DNA of 64,000 nt from Cepaea nemoralis (taxonomy: Eukaryota; Mollusca; Gastropoda; Stylommatophora; Helicidae): the NCBI GenBank assembly GCA_014155875.1, contig JACEFZ010016149.1:62001-126000 (forward strand), read 5' to 3'. This document shows positions 63,074 through 64,000 of the stretch, one piece after another (position 1 is the stretch's first letter; the number at the start of each line of letters is the position of its first letter). The notes beneath the pieces are model-generated. The model did not search any database and was not told the DNA's origin. It worked only from the letters and a program-made list of their open reading frames with translations. The position numbers were made by a program, and so were the translations under genes.

Positions 63074-64000
63074 AACTAGACTGATCAGACAGTCTTGTTA
63101 TGTTTGCACGGTTACTCTATGGCAATCAGAAATATAAATGAAATATCAAAGCAGAGAATACAACCCTGCTCAAATCTCTAGCCTAAACACATTATCATCA
63201 CTTTGCCACACTTCAACTGAGAAGATACTGGTTTATACTTAATACAATAAGTACCTGATTAACAGACATTTATAATTAGGTAAACAAAAGCAATCATTTC
63301 AGTTCTAAGGGATAATAATATTGGAATGACAGTAAACTAAAGGCAATGCTACATCCCATGAAAACAAGTTGGAGACACATTATTGTAGCCATGTGCACTA
63401 CCACAAGACATGCAAGAACGAGGTTAAATGAATGGTCAGACATCTTATTTACAAGAGGTTACCCTATGGCAATCAGAAAAAAAACTAATGCAATATTATG
63501 GCAACATGTTTACATACAAGGTTTTACAATGGCAATCAGATAAAAATGATGCAATATCAAAGCAGAGATTACAGCCCTGATCAAATCTCTAGCCTAAATA
63601 CAGTATCATCAGTTTGCCACTTCGACCGAGAAGATATTAGTTTATACTTAATACAATAAGTACATGAATAATAAGACTGGTCAGACATCTTATTTAAAAG
63701 AGGTCACTATATGAAAATGAAGAAAACATGCAATATCACTGTAACATGTTTAGATACAAGACTACCAAGGCAATGAAGAAAAATAATGCAACATGTTTAG
63801 ATACAAGACATACAGCAATCAGAAAAAATATGATGCAATATCAAAGCAGAGATTACAACCCTGCTCAGATCTCTAGCCTAAATACATTATCATCACTTTG
63901 CCAAAGTTCAACAGAGAAGGTATCAATTTATGCTTAATAAGTATCTAAATAAACATCTCTGTATAGGTAAACAAAAGCAATAATTTCAGTTATAAGGGGC

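Larger units (their letters stand above)
56200..64000. repeat. Higher-order satellite, ~1,895-bp unit, >4 copies
   Basis: Identical landmarks recur at intervals of 1,895-1,898 bp (for example 58040, 59935, 61830 and 63728). The first unit (56200-58095) is the most diverged, and a still weaker monomer-like stretch runs from about 55925. Within each unit the sequence GAGATTACAACCCTG with CTCTAGCCTAAATACATT appears four times (56603, 57463, 57875, 58159), spaced 284-412 bp plus inserted elements, so the unit is a tetramer of older ~300-400-bp monomers. Each unit also contains one SINE and one MITE. Open frames of 69 codons repeat with the unit and are not genes. The array runs off the window. 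Confidence 0.96.

Overview
This is metazoan nuclear DNA. It holds three spliced, conserved eukaryotic genes spread over long introns and packed in non-LTR retrotransposons, tRNA-derived SINEs, MITEs and satellite arrays. There is no operon structure and no rRNA or tRNA gene. The mix of RNase H-bearing LINEs, RTE/CR1-like fragments and tRNA-SINEs suggests an invertebrate, perhaps a lophotrochozoan such as a mollusc, but I cannot name the species.

Host genes. (1) DNLZ (minus, two exons, 15865-20183, 179 aa) encodes a mitochondrial DNL-type zinc-finger partner of mtHsp70. (2) COQ4 (plus, five exons, 20723-35975, 310 aa) encodes a mitochondrial coenzyme Q biosynthesis protein. These two are head to head, with 539 bp between start codons and a perfect CRE palindrome in the gap, so they probably share a bidirectional promoter. 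(3) DDX39B/UAP56 (minus, eight exons seen, 44830-55863) encodes the DECD-box mRNA-export helicase; its 5' exon(s) lie beyond the right edge. Every exon junction of the three genes was checked for splice-site dinucleotides and reading phase.

Layout. 1-14.2 kb: a minisatellite, a 5'-truncated LINE (LINE-A, EN end-RT-RNase H), nested insertions and an almost complete LINE (LINE-C, EN-RT-RNase H) with target-site duplication. 14.5-20.2 kb: DNLZ and its repeat-filled intron. 20.2-36 kb: COQ4, whose introns hold 165-bp and 187-bp satellite arrays, a 28-bp minisatellite and many retroelement fragments. 36-44.8 kb: a retroelement graveyard between the convergent COQ4 and DDX39B genes. 44.8-55.9 kb: DDX39B, with SINE, LINE and Helitron-like insertions in its introns. 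56.2-64 kb: a higher-order satellite of about 1,895 bp per unit, each unit carrying a SINE and a hAT-type MITE.

Repeat families are named here for convenience: LINE-A (TAAC tail), LINE-B (AATC tail), LINE-C (GAA tail), LINE-D (GATGA tail), LINE-E to LINE-I, S1, S2 and S3 (tRNA-derived SINEs) and SINE-X (GAA tail). I see no unknown multi-gene system. The most interesting signals are a SINE whose target-site duplication copies a DDX39B 5' splice site, minisatellites abutting COQ4 splice acceptors, a LINE whose reading frame runs into its own tail, and the composite satellite.
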